DNA of 22,086 nucleotides from JBOGEB01 sp050743125 (GCA_050743125.1 JBOGEB010000060.1:1-22086), one strand, 5' to 3'. Positions 1-6,868 are shown, counted from the first letter of the stretch. The notes: generated by a model not told the origin, from the letters alone. Numbers and translations are program-made.

Positions 1-99
1 ACGCACCTGCCTGGTGACCCCGGCACCCAGCTCACCGGCGACCTCGACCGCACCGACGCCATGTACGTCTGCGCCTTCCCCCGCCGCCGTCAACTCTGA
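1..99 (+). CDS. C-terminal fragment of an unidentified protein
   Basis: The frame beginning at base 1 is open for 32 codons and ends at TGA 97-99. Its C-terminus reads ...DLDRTDAMYVCAFPRR then RQL. About 28 of 32 codons end in G or C, the bias of the real genes here, so I take it as the end of a gene that starts outside the window. No motif or family is recognisable in so short a piece. A 20-bp palindrome follows 4 bases after the stop and may end its transcript. Confidence 0.5.
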   Translation, partial: THLPGDPGTQLTGDLDRTDAMYVCAFPRRRQL

Positions 100-102
100 A
101 TC

Positions 103-143
103 TGTGTCGACTCGGTCGTCTCAGAGACGACCGAGTCGACACA
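103..143. terminator. 20-bp perfect inverted repeat, terminator-like
   Basis: Arms 103-122 and 124-143 are exact reverse complements around one central A at 123 (left arm TGTGTCGACTCGGTCGTCTC). A real hairpin would need to open 1-3 inner pairs to form a loop. There is no T run after it, so intrinsic termination is uncertain. Its place 4 bases after the stop of the upstream gene fits a transcript end, but a palindromic protein-binding site is equally possible. Confidence 0.5.
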
Positions 144-160
144 CCCGATTACGTTTACCT

Positions 161-179
161 GCCTCACGTCCAGTGAGGC
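161..179. repeat. 7-bp hairpin upstream of the STAND gene
   Basis: GCCTCAC (161-167) and GTGAGGC (173-179) pair perfectly around the loop GTCCA. It lies about 90 bases before the STAND gene start. It could be an operator or part of a 5' leader. A weak -10-like TACACT at 227-232 has no convincing -35. Confidence 0.35.
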
Positions 180-269
180 GGATCGGCGGTCACGCGATCT
201 TCAAAACGCCGTAGGCTCCGCCTCCCTACACTCTCCTATGACAGGCGGCGCTTGGGTGAAGGGGGCGCG

Positions 270-2687
270 GTGGCGGTGGATCCGCTCACGCTGACGGTGG
301 CCACGGTGCTGGCGACCAAGGCGCTGGAGAGCGTGGGTGGGGAGGCCGGCCGGAGCGCCTGGTCGGCGATGGGCCGGCTCGTAGGTGTGGTGCGCCGCCG
401 CTTCGCGCGTGACCCGCGGGCCACCGCCGTGCTGGAGCGAGCCCAGGAGGCCCCCGACGACACCGTCAGCCTCCAGCACCTGGCCGAGGCGCTGCAGGAC
501 CACATCGCTCAGGATCCGATCTTCCACAGTGAGCTGGCTGCCTGGATTGAGGAGGTCCGCCGCCATCCGGCCCTCGGCGGGTTCGTCACCCAGGTCGCCG
601 GGCAGCCCCGGGTCGGCGCGATCATCACCGCCCAGGCCGTGCAGATCGGCGCGCCGCAGCTGCTGACCGCGCTGCCGAGGACACCGGCGCAGTTGCCACC
701 GGATGTGGCCGAGTTCACCGGGCGCCAAGCCGAGCTTGCTGGGCTGCACGAGTTGGTGTCAGAGCGCGGGACTGGTGGGGAGACGGTGGTGATCTCGGCG
801 ATCGCCGGCACGGCGGGCGTGGGCAAGACCGCTCTGGCGGTGCATCTCGCTCACGAGCTGGCGCCCCGCTTCCCCGATGCCCAGCTGTACGTCAACCTGC
901 ACGGCTATGACGCTCGGCAGCGTCTGTGCCCGGCGCAGGTGCTCGACCGGTTTCTGCGCGCCCTGGGCACGCCGGACGAGGCGCTGCCGGTCGACGTGGA
1001 TGAGCAGGCCAGCCTGTACCGATCGCTGCTGGCCGGAAAACACGCCCTGGTGGTGTTGGACAACGCCTCGTCTGCCGATCAGGTGCGGCCGTTGCTGCCC
1101 GGCAGCCCAACGTGTCTGGTGCTGGTCACCAGCCGTGACATGCTGAGCGGGTTGGTCGCTCAGGACGGGGCGCGCTTGCTCAATCTTGACGTGTTGGACC
1201 CTGAGGAGGCGGTCGAGCTCTTGGCCCGCGTCACCGGGAACGACCGGGTGGACCGTGAGCCGCAGGCCGCAATCGAGGTGGCCTGCTTGTGCGGCCACCT
1301 GCCGTTGGCGGTGCGGATCGCCGCGGCCAGACTCGCGGCCCGGCCCGGCTGGACGCTGGCCGACCTCGCGGAGCGGCTGGCCGACGAGCAGTACCGCCTG
1401 CACGAGCTCAAGACAGGAGATGTCGAGGTCCGTGCCAGTTTCGCCCTGTCCTACAAGGGCCTGGATCTGCTCACCGCGCGGATGTTCCGCCGTCTTGGGC
1501 TTGTCGCCGGCCCCCACTTCACCGTCGGCGTGGCCGCCACGTCGATCGACACCACCCTCGAGGACGCCGAGGCCCTTCTGGAGGCCCTGGTCGACGCCCA
1601 CTTGCTCGAACCAGCCGCCACGCCCGGCCGGTACCGATTTCATGACCTGCTACGTCTGTACGCCCGTGAGTGCGTCCATGCTGAGGAATCTGACCAGGAG
1701 CAGGCTGCCGCAGTGCGGCGGATGCTCAATTGGTACCTGGAGGGGGCCGAGGCTGCCGACCGTGTCCTGACCCCGGCGCGTCGCCGCCTACAGCGCGACA
1801 GCCCAGGCAACTCGGACCGGGCTATGGCTCCTGCGCAGGCGTTGGCCTGGTTTGAGGCGGAGCGGACCAGCCTGGTTGCTGCTACCCGCCAAGCTGCCGA
1901 CTGCGGTCTGCGCACGATGGCCTGGCAACTCGCCGACGCTTTGTGGAGCTTCTTTTATCTGCGGAAGCATTGGGTGGACTGGCATGACACCCACCACGTC
2001 GGTCTGGCAGCCGCCCAGGCGGCCCACGACCGACGGGCTGAAGCGTGGATGCTGACCAGCCTCGGCGCTGCCCATGAGGAACTGCGGCGGTTCAAGGAGG
2101 CGATCGACTGTTACCAGCGCAGCCTGGCGATCTCTCGAGAGGTCGGAGCCCGCTGCGGTGAGGGCCGTACCCTGAACAAACTCGGAATCGTCTACCGGCG
2201 GCTGCGGCGGTTCAAGGAGGCGATCGAATGCTGTCAGCGCAGCCTGGCGATCCGTCGAGAGGTCGGAGACCGCTACGGGGAAGGTGGAACCCTGAACAAT
2301 CTCGGCGATCTTTACCGGGACCTGCGACAGGTCGCGAAGGCCATCGACTGCTACCAACGGGCATTGATGATCCACCGAGAGGTCGAGGATCGCCGGGGCG
2401 AAGGGGTGGCTCTCGCGAACCTCGGCGAGACGTACCGGTGTCTGGGGCGATTCGACGAGGCCATCGATCACTGCCATCAAGCCCTGATGATCCACCGAGA
2501 GGTCGGAGCCCGCCACGGTGAGGCCCGCACCCTCGACTACCTTGGCCTTGCTGTGCAACATACCGAGGGCGCTGAAGCAGCCCGGGTTTCGTGGCGTGAG
2601 GCATTTGCGATCTTCACCGAACTCGGCGCTCCGGAAGCCGACGAGGTTCGTGCACGGCTTGAACAGGGCGACCGCGTGCCGCGCTAG
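270..2687 (+). CDS. STAND/NLR-type NTPase: NB-ARC with C-terminal TPRs
   Basis: An 805-aa signal-transduction ATPase of the AfsR-like, NB-ARC plus TPR class. Residues 1-130 are a helical N-terminal domain of the kind found ahead of actinobacterial STAND proteins, ending in an AVQIGAP segment. The NB-ARC domain begins with the usual LPPDVAEFTGR lead-in. It has a P-loop GTAGVGKT near 180-187, Walker B ALVVLD near 259-264 and GHLPLAV near 342-348. RFHDLLRLYARE near 455 is typical of the AfsR family. TPRs fill about 590-760. The SARP DNA-binding and BTAD domains of AfsR itself are absent, so it is a sensor/switch rather than a direct activator. GTG 270 was chosen for the AAGGGGG at 259-265; in-frame TTG 252 and GTG 276 are alternatives. 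Such proteins are known in regulation and in phage defence; the ligand and output here are unknown. Confidence 0.88.
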   Translation: MAVDPLTLTVATVLATKALESVGGEAGRSAWSAMGRLVGVVRRRFARDPRATAVLERAQEAPDDTVSLQHLAEALQDHIAQDPIFHSELAAWIEEVRRHPALGGFVTQVAGQPRVGAIITAQAVQIGAPQLLTALPRTPAQLPPDVAEFTGRQAELAGLHELVSERGTGGETVVISAIAGTAGVGKTALAVHLAHELAPRFPDAQLYVNLHGYDARQRLCPAQVLDRFLRALGTPDEALPVDVDEQASLYRSLLAGKHALVVLDNASSADQVRPLLPGSPTCLVLVTSRDMLSGLVAQDGARLLNLDVLDPEEAVELLARVTGNDRVDREPQAAIEVACLCGHLPLAVRIAAARLAARPGWTLADLAERLADEQYRLHELKTGDVEVRASFALSYKGLDLLTARMFRRLGLVAGPHFTVGVAATSIDTTLEDAEALLEALVDAHLLEPAATPGRYRFHDLLRLYARECVHAEESDQEQAAAVRRMLNWYLEGAEAADRVLTPARRRLQRDSPGNSDRAMAPAQALAWFEAERTSLVAATRQAADCGLRTMAWQLADALWSFFYLRKHWVDWHDTHHVGLAAAQAAHDRRAEAWMLTSLGAAHEELRRFKEAIDCYQRSLAISREVGARCGEGRTLNKLGIVYRRLRRFKEAIECCQRSLAIRREVGDRYGEGGTLNNLGDLYRDLRQVAKAIDCYQRALMIHREVEDRRGEGVALANLGETYRCLGRFDEAIDHCHQALMIHREVGARHGEARTLDYLGLAVQHTEGAEAARVSWREAFAIFTELGAPEADEVRARLEQGDRVPR
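2061..2540 (+). repeat. four in-register 120-bp repeats encoding TPRs
   Basis: Units 2061-2180, 2181-2300, 2301-2420 and 2421-2540 each encode a 40-residue TPR-like unit beginning LG.....R...F.EAID. The first two share long identical DNA stretches (CTGCGGCGGTTCAAGGAGG and CAGCGCAGCCTGGCGATC). GAGAGGTCGGAG recurs in several units. Exact 120-bp spacing with little drift points to recent duplication or gene conversion within the gene. A fifth, degenerate unit begins at 2541. Confidence 0.85.
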
Positions 2688-2720
2688 GCTGGCCTGGACG
2701 GCCGAATGTGACCGTTGCCG

Positions 2721-2858
2721 CGCCTTCAGGGCAGGGTGAAATTCCCGACCGGCGGTAGCCCTCTTCGCGAGGGGAGCCCGCGACCCGACGCTGATTCAGC
2801 GCCGGTTGACCTGGTCGAAGTCCAGGGCCGACGGTGAGAGTCCGGATGGGAGAAGGCG
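2721..2858 (+). promoter_or_regulatory. FMN riboswitch (RFN element)
   Basis: The element shows the conserved RFN blocks in order: CAGGGCAGGGTGAAATTCCC, GACCGGCGGTA, AGCCCGCGAC, GGTGAGAGTCCGGATGGGAG, closing with AAGGCG. P1 is CGCCTTC (2721-2727) with GAAGGCG (2852-2858). It begins 33 bases after the STAND gene and lies about 100 bases before the ribD remnant start. FMN binding is known to switch off expression of riboflavin genes. I see no T-run terminator between it and the SD at 2941-2947, so control of translation initiation is more likely than attenuation. Confidence 0.95.
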
Positions 2859-3182
2859 CACGGTAGGCGACGCCTGGCAGCGGGCGGCGCCCCTGCGTGC
2901 GTACTCCAGATCCAGGCCCCGACGGCGCGGCCAGGACAACGAGGAGGCGCGCCCGCGTGGCGGTCCAGGACGGTCCCGGTCACGACGAGCGGTGGATGCG
3001 GCGGGCGCTCGCGCTGGCCGAGCGGGGCCGTCACACGGTCTCCCCGACTCCACTGGCTCATGCGGCCCACGCGCAGAGAGCGTCGCGCTATGCCAGGCAG
3101 GGCCACGTGCCAGCTACGTGGCCTAGCCGCCAACGTCAGGCTGGAGATGGCTCACGGACCAGGCCGGCAACTCGCCCAGCCT

Positions 3183-3214
3183 GCAGCTTTCCTCCGTATG
3201 GGAGGGAAAGTTGC
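3183..3214. repeat. REP-like hairpin, copy A
   Basis: Left arm GCAGCTTTCCTCC, loop GTAT, right arm GGGAGGGAAAGTTGC: an imperfect stem with one extra G. It shares its arms with the copy at 3246-3277 and partly with that at 11522-11555. It lies in the filler of the disrupted ribD. Confidence 0.7.
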
Positions 3215-3245
3215 ATCCCAACTGCGTTACCTGTCCGCTCGGGCT

Positions 3246-3277
3246 GCAGCTTTCCTCCGGATCTGGAGGAAAGCTGC
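3246..3277. repeat. REP-like hairpin, copy B (perfect 13-bp stem)
   Basis: GCAGCTTTCCTCC (3246-3258) and GGAGGAAAGCTGC (3265-3277) pair perfectly around GGATCT. Same family as copy A 32 bases upstream. It sits right at the point where RibD similarity resumes. Confidence 0.75.
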
Positions 3278-3503
3278 GTTCCCGCTCTGGGGGGCGGCGG
3301 AGTCCGCAGGCTGTTCGTCGCCGCCGGCCTGATCGACACGCTCGTCCACGTGACGCCGCTGCTGCTCGCGGCAGGCGGGCTGCCCGCGTTGCCCGGTGAC
3401 CGCATCCGCACCCTCGTCGAGGCTGTCCGCCTCCACCTCGACGCCGTCGAGCAGGTCGATGCCGACGTGGTCCTGACCCCTCTAATCCCCAGGAGCCGTA
3501 ACG

Positions 3504-4721
3504 ATGTTCGCCACGATCACCGAAGCCATCACGGTCATCGCTGACGGCGGGATCGTGATCGTCGTCGATGACGCCGATCGCGAGAACGAGGGCGACCTGA
3601 TCATGGCGGCGGAGAAGGCCACGCCCGAACGGATCGCGTTCTTCGTCCGCCACGCCTCAGGGCTGATCTGCGCGTCGCTGACGGGCGCGCGGCTCGATGA
3701 GCTGCGGATTCCGCTGATGGTCTCGACGAACACCGACCTCAACCGGACCGCGTTCACCGTGTCCGTCGACTACCGCTACGGCACGACCACTGGCATCTCC
3801 GCCCCGGATCGCGCGGCCACGATACGTGCGCTCGTCGATGAGTCGACGAGGCCCGAGGACTTCGCGCGTCCTGGCCACATCTTCCCGCTCCGGTACGCCG
3901 AGGGCGGGGTGCTCAAGCGGGCCGGGCACACCGAGGCGGCGGTCGACCTCGCCAGGCTGGCGGGGTTGCGGCCGGCCGGAGTGATCTGCGAGCTCGTCAA
4001 CGACGACGGCACGATGTCGCGTCTGCCGGACCTGCGCCGGTTCGCGGAGGCGCACGGCCTGCTGATCACCTCGATCGCCGACCTCATCGCCTACCGTCGG
4101 CGGCACGAGCAGCTCGTCCACCGCGTCGCCGAGGCGACGATCCCGACGCCGTTCGGCCAGTTCACCGCGATCGGCTACCAGTCGGAGATGGACGGCCACC
4201 AGCACGTCGCGCTCGTCTGCGGCGAGCCCTACGGCAAGCGGAACGTGCTCGTCCGCATGCACTCGGAGTGCCTGACCGGGGACGTGTTCGCTTCGCTGCG
4301 CTGCGACTGCGGCACGCAGCTCCACGACGCGATGCGCAAGATCGCCGAGGAGGGTGAGGGGGTGGTCGTCTACATCCGCGGCCACGAAGGCCGCGGGATC
4401 GGGATCATGCACAAGCTGCAGTCCTACAAGCTCCAGGACGGCGGCCGGGACACCGTCGAGGCGAACATCGAGCTCGGCTTCCCCGCCGACCTCCGCGACT
4501 ACGGCACCGGCGCGCAGATTCTGGTCGACCTTGGCCTGTCTACCCTGCGGCTGCTCACGAACAACCCCGCCAAGCGCGCCGGCCTGGAAGGCTACGGCCT
4601 TCAGATCGTCGAGCGGGTTCCGCTGGAGACGACCCCCACGACCGAGAACCTCCGCTACCTGCGGACGAAGAGGGACAAGCTCGGCCATGAGCTGGCGAAC
4701 GTCGCCGAGGAGATCACGTGA
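3504..4721 (+). CDS. ribBA: bifunctional DHBP synthase / GTP cyclohydrolase II
   Basis: A 405-aa cytosolic enzyme of riboflavin synthesis. The N-terminal RibB domain (about 1-205) converts ribulose 5-phosphate to dihydroxybutanone phosphate; the C-terminal RibA domain (about 206-405) opens GTP to the first pyrimidine intermediate. RibB motifs are DDADRENEGDL (22-32) and GHIFPLRYAEGG followed by GHTEAAVDL. RibA shows the zinc cysteines C266, C277 and C279 (SEC...RCDCG) and HEGRGIG (304-310). All key residues are present and length is normal. ATG 3504 has an AGGAGC SD about 7 bases upstream. It overlaps the end of the ribD remnant frame and overlaps ribH by 4 bases, so rib genes form one FMN-controlled operon. 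Confidence 0.97.
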   Translation: MFATITEAITVIADGGIVIVVDDADRENEGDLIMAAEKATPERIAFFVRHASGLICASLTGARLDELRIPLMVSTNTDLNRTAFTVSVDYRYGTTTGISAPDRAATIRALVDESTRPEDFARPGHIFPLRYAEGGVLKRAGHTEAAVDLARLAGLRPAGVICELVNDDGTMSRLPDLRRFAEAHGLLITSIADLIAYRRRHEQLVHRVAEATIPTPFGQFTAIGYQSEMDGHQHVALVCGEPYGKRNVLVRMHSECLTGDVFASLRCDCGTQLHDAMRKIAEEGEGVVVYIRGHEGRGIGIMHKLQSYKLQDGGRDTVEANIELGFPADLRDYGTGAQILVDLGLSTLRLLTNNPAKRAGLEGYGLQIVERVPLETTPTTENLRYLRTKRDKLGHELANVAEEIT

Positions 4722-5179
4722 AGACCCACGAGGGCTTTTTGGACGGTACAGGGCTGCGTATCGCGCTGGTCGCGTCCCGATTCAACGAGTCGGTCGTCCG
4801 GCAGCTCGTGGCCGGCGCCTCCGACTGTTTGCGGCGTCACGGGGTGGCTGACGACGACGTCGAGCTCGCGTGGGTGCCCGGCGCCTACGAGATCCCGCTC
4901 GTCGCGCGGCGCCTGGCGTCCAGCGGCCGGTTCGACGCGATCGTTGCGCTCGGCTGCGTCGTACGCGGCCACACCGCCCACTTCGACTACGTCGCCGGCC
5001 AAGCCGCTGAGGTCGGCCGCATCGCCGCGTCCACTGGCGTCCCGATCACCTTCGGGGTCCTCACCACCGAGACCTTCGAGCAGGCCATCGATCGGGCCGG
5101 AGGCAAGCTGGGCAACAAGGGCTGGGACGCCGCCCTTGCCGCGATCGAGACCGCCCGCCTCCTTGCGGAGCTGAAGTAG
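4718..5179 (+). CDS. ribH: 6,7-dimethyl-8-ribityllumazine synthase
   Basis: A 153-aa lumazine synthase, the penultimate step: it joins dihydroxybutanone phosphate (from RibBA) to the ribityl-aminopyrimidine. Family motifs are intact: SRFNESV, GAYEIPL, ALGCVVRGHTAHFDYV (with the catalytic His region) and FGVLTTETFEQAIDRAGG..GNKG. It starts at GTG 4718 in a GTGA overlap with the ribBA stop, which suggests translational coupling. The final enzyme, riboflavin synthase RibE, is not in the window although ribE commonly sits between ribD and ribBA. Confidence 0.97.
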   Translation: MKTHEGFLDGTGLRIALVASRFNESVVRQLVAGASDCLRRHGVADDDVELAWVPGAYEIPLVARRLASSGRFDAIVALGCVVRGHTAHFDYVAGQAAEVGRIAASTGVPITFGVLTTETFEQAIDRAGGKLGNKGWDAALAAIETARLLAELK

Positions 5180-5239
5180 GCAGGTCTGGACCCCGCCGCA
5201 CGACCGGCGGTGGTGGGTCGGATGGGGCACAATCCCCCA

Positions 5240-5896
5240 ATGGTCGTCCTCGTGTGTTTCGTCCTCGGTCTGATCGCTGGCCAGTTCGCGAACCGGTTCG
5301 TCATCCAGCGGATCACGGGCGGAGCCGGCGTGCGGGGACCGCTGCTCGAGGTCGGCGCTGGGCTGGCGTTCGGGGCGGTCGCGGTGCGGGTCGGGTGGGA
5401 CTGGGCGCTGCCGGGGTTTCTGCTGTTCGCCTGGACGCTGCTCGTCGTCGCGGTGGTCGACGCCAAGACCCGTCGGATCCCCAACCGGCTCACATACCCG
5501 CTGACGCCGGTCTTGCTTGTGCTGCTCGCCACCGCCGCGCTGCTCCACGGGCAGCCAGTCTGGGCGTACAGGGCGTTGCTGGGCGGTGCCGGGGCGTTCG
5601 GGACGCTGCTCGCGGTCGCGCTCGCGAGTCCGCGCGGCATGGGGATGGGGGACGTGAAGCTCGCCGCGTTCATCGGCGTCGGGCTCGGTTACCTCGGCTG
5701 GGACGTGCTCGCCGTCGGCGTCCTGGCGGGGTTCCTGCTGGGTGGGCTCGTCGCGATGGCCCTGCTCGTCGTTCGCCTCCGCGGGCGCGGGGACATGATG
5801 CCTTTCGGCCCGTGCCTCGCCGCCGGGGCATTCCTCGCCTTGCTGGTCGGTAGCCGGCTGATCGACGTGTACCTCCAGGCCGCGGGGCTAGGATGA
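5240..5896 (+). CDS. prepilin peptidase-like (A24) membrane protease
   Basis: A ~218-aa polytopic membrane protein of the type IV prepilin peptidase family (PF01478). The two catalytic aspartates fall in the usual motifs: VVDAKTRRIPN and GMGMGDVKLAAFIG. Hydrophobic segments follow from VLVCFVLGLIAG onward, about six to seven in all. The N-terminal cysteine-rich methylase domain of full-length PilD is lacking, so this is the short peptidase-only form that processes prepilin-like leader sequences in Gram-positives. The start is uncertain: ATG 5240 gives a natural first membrane helix, while GTG 5210 and ATG 5222 are in frame upstream. No pilus genes are adjacent, so its substrate is unknown. 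Confidence 0.85.
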   Translation: MVVLVCFVLGLIAGQFANRFVIQRITGGAGVRGPLLEVGAGLAFGAVAVRVGWDWALPGFLLFAWTLLVVAVVDAKTRRIPNRLTYPLTPVLLVLLATAALLHGQPVWAYRALLGGAGAFGTLLAVALASPRGMGMGDVKLAAFIGVGLGYLGWDVLAVGVLAGFLLGGLVAMALLVVRLRGRGDMMPFGPCLAAGAFLALLVGSRLIDVYLQAAGLG

Positions 5897-6369
5897 ACTC
5901 TATGGCCAGCACAACCGCAGGAAACCACTCTCCAGAGGAGCTGTCCGAGGAGGAGCTCCGGGCGTACTTCGCGCAGCTGCGGGAGGCCCCCGTGGCCGAC
6001 ATGCTCGGCCAGGCGTACACGATGCTCGGCGCCTGGGCGGAGGCGAAGCTGGGAAGGCCGGATGCTCGCCCGCTGATCGACGCGCTGAATGCCCTCGTCC
6101 AGGGCGCGGGTGCCGGGCTGCCCGACGACCTGGCCAGGCGGATGCGCGACGGGATCGCCCAGCTCCAGATGGCCCAGGTCCAGGCCGAGGAGCAGCTCGC
6201 CAACGAGCGCAAGGCGCAAGCCGTCGATCAGCAAGCCGCACCCAATCCGGCTTCCCGGTCCCCTGGGACCCAGCAACCCCCAAGCTCGGGTGCTGACGAG
6301 GGCGCCCAGCGCCTCACCGATCGGCTATGGATCCCGGGCCGTGACCCGGGGCCACCGCCCCGTTCCTGA
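5893..6369 (+). CDS. DUF1844 family protein
   Basis: A 158-aa small acidic, helical protein with no enzyme motif. The core PVADMLGQAYTMLGAWAEAKLG...ARPLIDALNALVQG...MRDGIAQLQMAQVQAEEQL matches the DUF1844 pattern, a short family encoded just upstream of infC in many actinobacteria; that position holds here. The C-terminal ~45 residues (from about 115) are proline/serine/glutamine-rich and look disordered. ATG 5893 overlaps the preceding stop by 4 bases (ATGA); ATG 5902, with TAGGA eight bases upstream, is an equally good start. Function unknown. Confidence 0.8.
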   Translation: MNSMASTTAGNHSPEELSEEELRAYFAQLREAPVADMLGQAYTMLGAWAEAKLGRPDARPLIDALNALVQGAGAGLPDDLARRMRDGIAQLQMAQVQAEEQLANERKAQAVDQQAAPNPASRSPGTQQPPSSGADEGAQRLTDRLWIPGRDPGPPPRS

Positions 6370-6403
6370 AGATTCACGTTCCTCTAGGTGTGACGAGCTT
6401 CCC

Positions 6404-6432
6404 TCGACCACCGTCGAGGTCGGCGGTACACT
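6404..6432 (+). promoter_or_regulatory. candidate promoter of the infC operon
   Basis: TCGACC (6404-6409), 17 bases, then TACACT (6427-6432): 4 of 6 consensus bases in each box with ideal spacing. A perfect 7-bp hairpin CCTCGAC-CACC-GTCGAGG (6402-6419) overlaps the -35 and could be an operator or the end of the upstream transcript. Transcription from here would give a leader of about 430 nt before infC. Confidence 0.4.
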
Positions 6433-6460
6433 CAGCACTTGCTCCGGCGTGATGCCGCAG

Positions 6461-6493
6461 CCGATCTCCCTTCGAGGGGAGACCGCCTATCGG
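6461..6493 (+). other. hairpin in the infC leader
   Basis: CCGAT/ATCGG (6461-6465 and 6489-6493) enclose a second stem of CTCCC with GGGAG around TTCGAG. This is one of several foldable segments in the leader. No coding signal or known riboswitch consensus is evident in 6433-6650. Confidence 0.35.
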
Positions 6494-6653
6494 CACCGAC
6501 GCCACCAAGAGGGAGCGGCCAGGCTTCCCACCCGGCGGACCGACGCGCAGCGATCGGCTGCCTCCCGGGTCCACAAGATGTTGCGCTCCAGCGAGGCACC
6601 CCAGAGCCGGATGCTCTCTGCGTCACTCGCTCAGGTGTGCGACGTGACTGCCG

Positions 6654-6684
6654 GGCCGCTGCCGTGTGCAGCGGCCTTGTTGTT
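6654..6684 (+). terminator. terminator-like hairpin in the infC leader (attenuator candidate)
   Basis: GGCCGCTGC (6654-6662) pairs perfectly with GCAGCGGCC (6668-6676) around CGTGT and is followed at once by TTGTTGTT. This is the shape of an intrinsic terminator, and it lies about 190 bases upstream of infC, inside the leader rather than at a gene end. It could attenuate the infC-rpmI-rplT operon, or end read-through from the DUF1844 gene. Confidence 0.5.
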
Positions 6685-6703
6685 CCTGGGGCTGCCTGGG
6701 TTC

Positions 6704-6833
6704 GTGGTCCAACGAGGAAGTTCCTGCACCGAGGTCCGAGATCTGCGCCTGGCTCAAGGCGCGAGCGACGAAGCAACGCCGCGAGCCGGGATGCGGGTGC
6801 AGCCGAATGCACGGGACTTCCGAGGCGGACCAC
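6704..6833 (+). ncRNA. structured leader element, copy 1 (infC)
   Basis: Ends are GTGGTCC (6704-6710) and GGACCAC (6827-6833), and the inner GGAAGT pairs with ACTTCC. A 62-nt 3' module (6772-6833) is the same length as one in the argF leader and begins with the identical AGCAACGCCGCGAG. Further shared blocks are CGAATGC and ACGGG..TT.CCG.GCGGACCAC. It ends 35 bases before the infC start. No known riboswitch or T-box consensus fits. It may be a cis-acting RNA or a MITE-like repeat with terminal inverted repeats. Confidence 0.5.
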
Positions 6834-6868
6834 TGGGTGGTGCCGGGTCAGACGAGGAGGGAGGAAGG

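Larger units (their letters stand above)
2957..3544 (+). pseudogene. ribD: internally deleted ribD (deaminase/reductase) remnant
   Basis: RibD normally deaminates and then reduces the pyrimidine intermediate of riboflavin synthesis in ~350 residues. Here GTG 2957 has a strong SD (GAGGAGG 2941-2947). The first ~30 residues match the RibD start (DERWMRRALALAERG, then TVSPTP where TSPNP is expected). The catalytic zinc motifs and NADPH-binding core are missing. From about 3285 the frame again reads as RibD: GLIDTLVHVTPLLLAAGGLP through DADVVLTPLIPR. The ~230-nt filler between (about 3053-3285) stays open, lacks RibD similarity and carries two REP-like hairpins. The 195-codon frame runs 41 nt into ribBA. 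It should have no RibD activity; a working ribD must lie elsewhere, or the strain is a riboflavin auxotroph. It could still be translated and couple ribosomes to ribBA. Confidence 0.75.

Noticed and set aside
2061..2540. CRISPR-like array
   Set aside because: The 120-bp units have no spacers, lie in frame inside a gene and encode TPRs.
3060..3332. Independent small gene in the ribD filler
   Set aside because: The frame covers both REP-like hairpins, has no SD, and its residues at the hairpins simply translate the palindromes.
6704..6833. T-box riboswitch
   Set aside because: GTGGTCC/GGACCAC recalls the T-box core, but there is no AGGGTGGNACCGCG block, no stem I specifier architecture, and infC is not a T-box class gene.
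6089..6868. Upstream extension of the infC frame by 260 codons
   Set aside because: It crosses the DUF1844 gene in another frame and then the structured leader; nothing before DREPRVNERI resembles IF-3.
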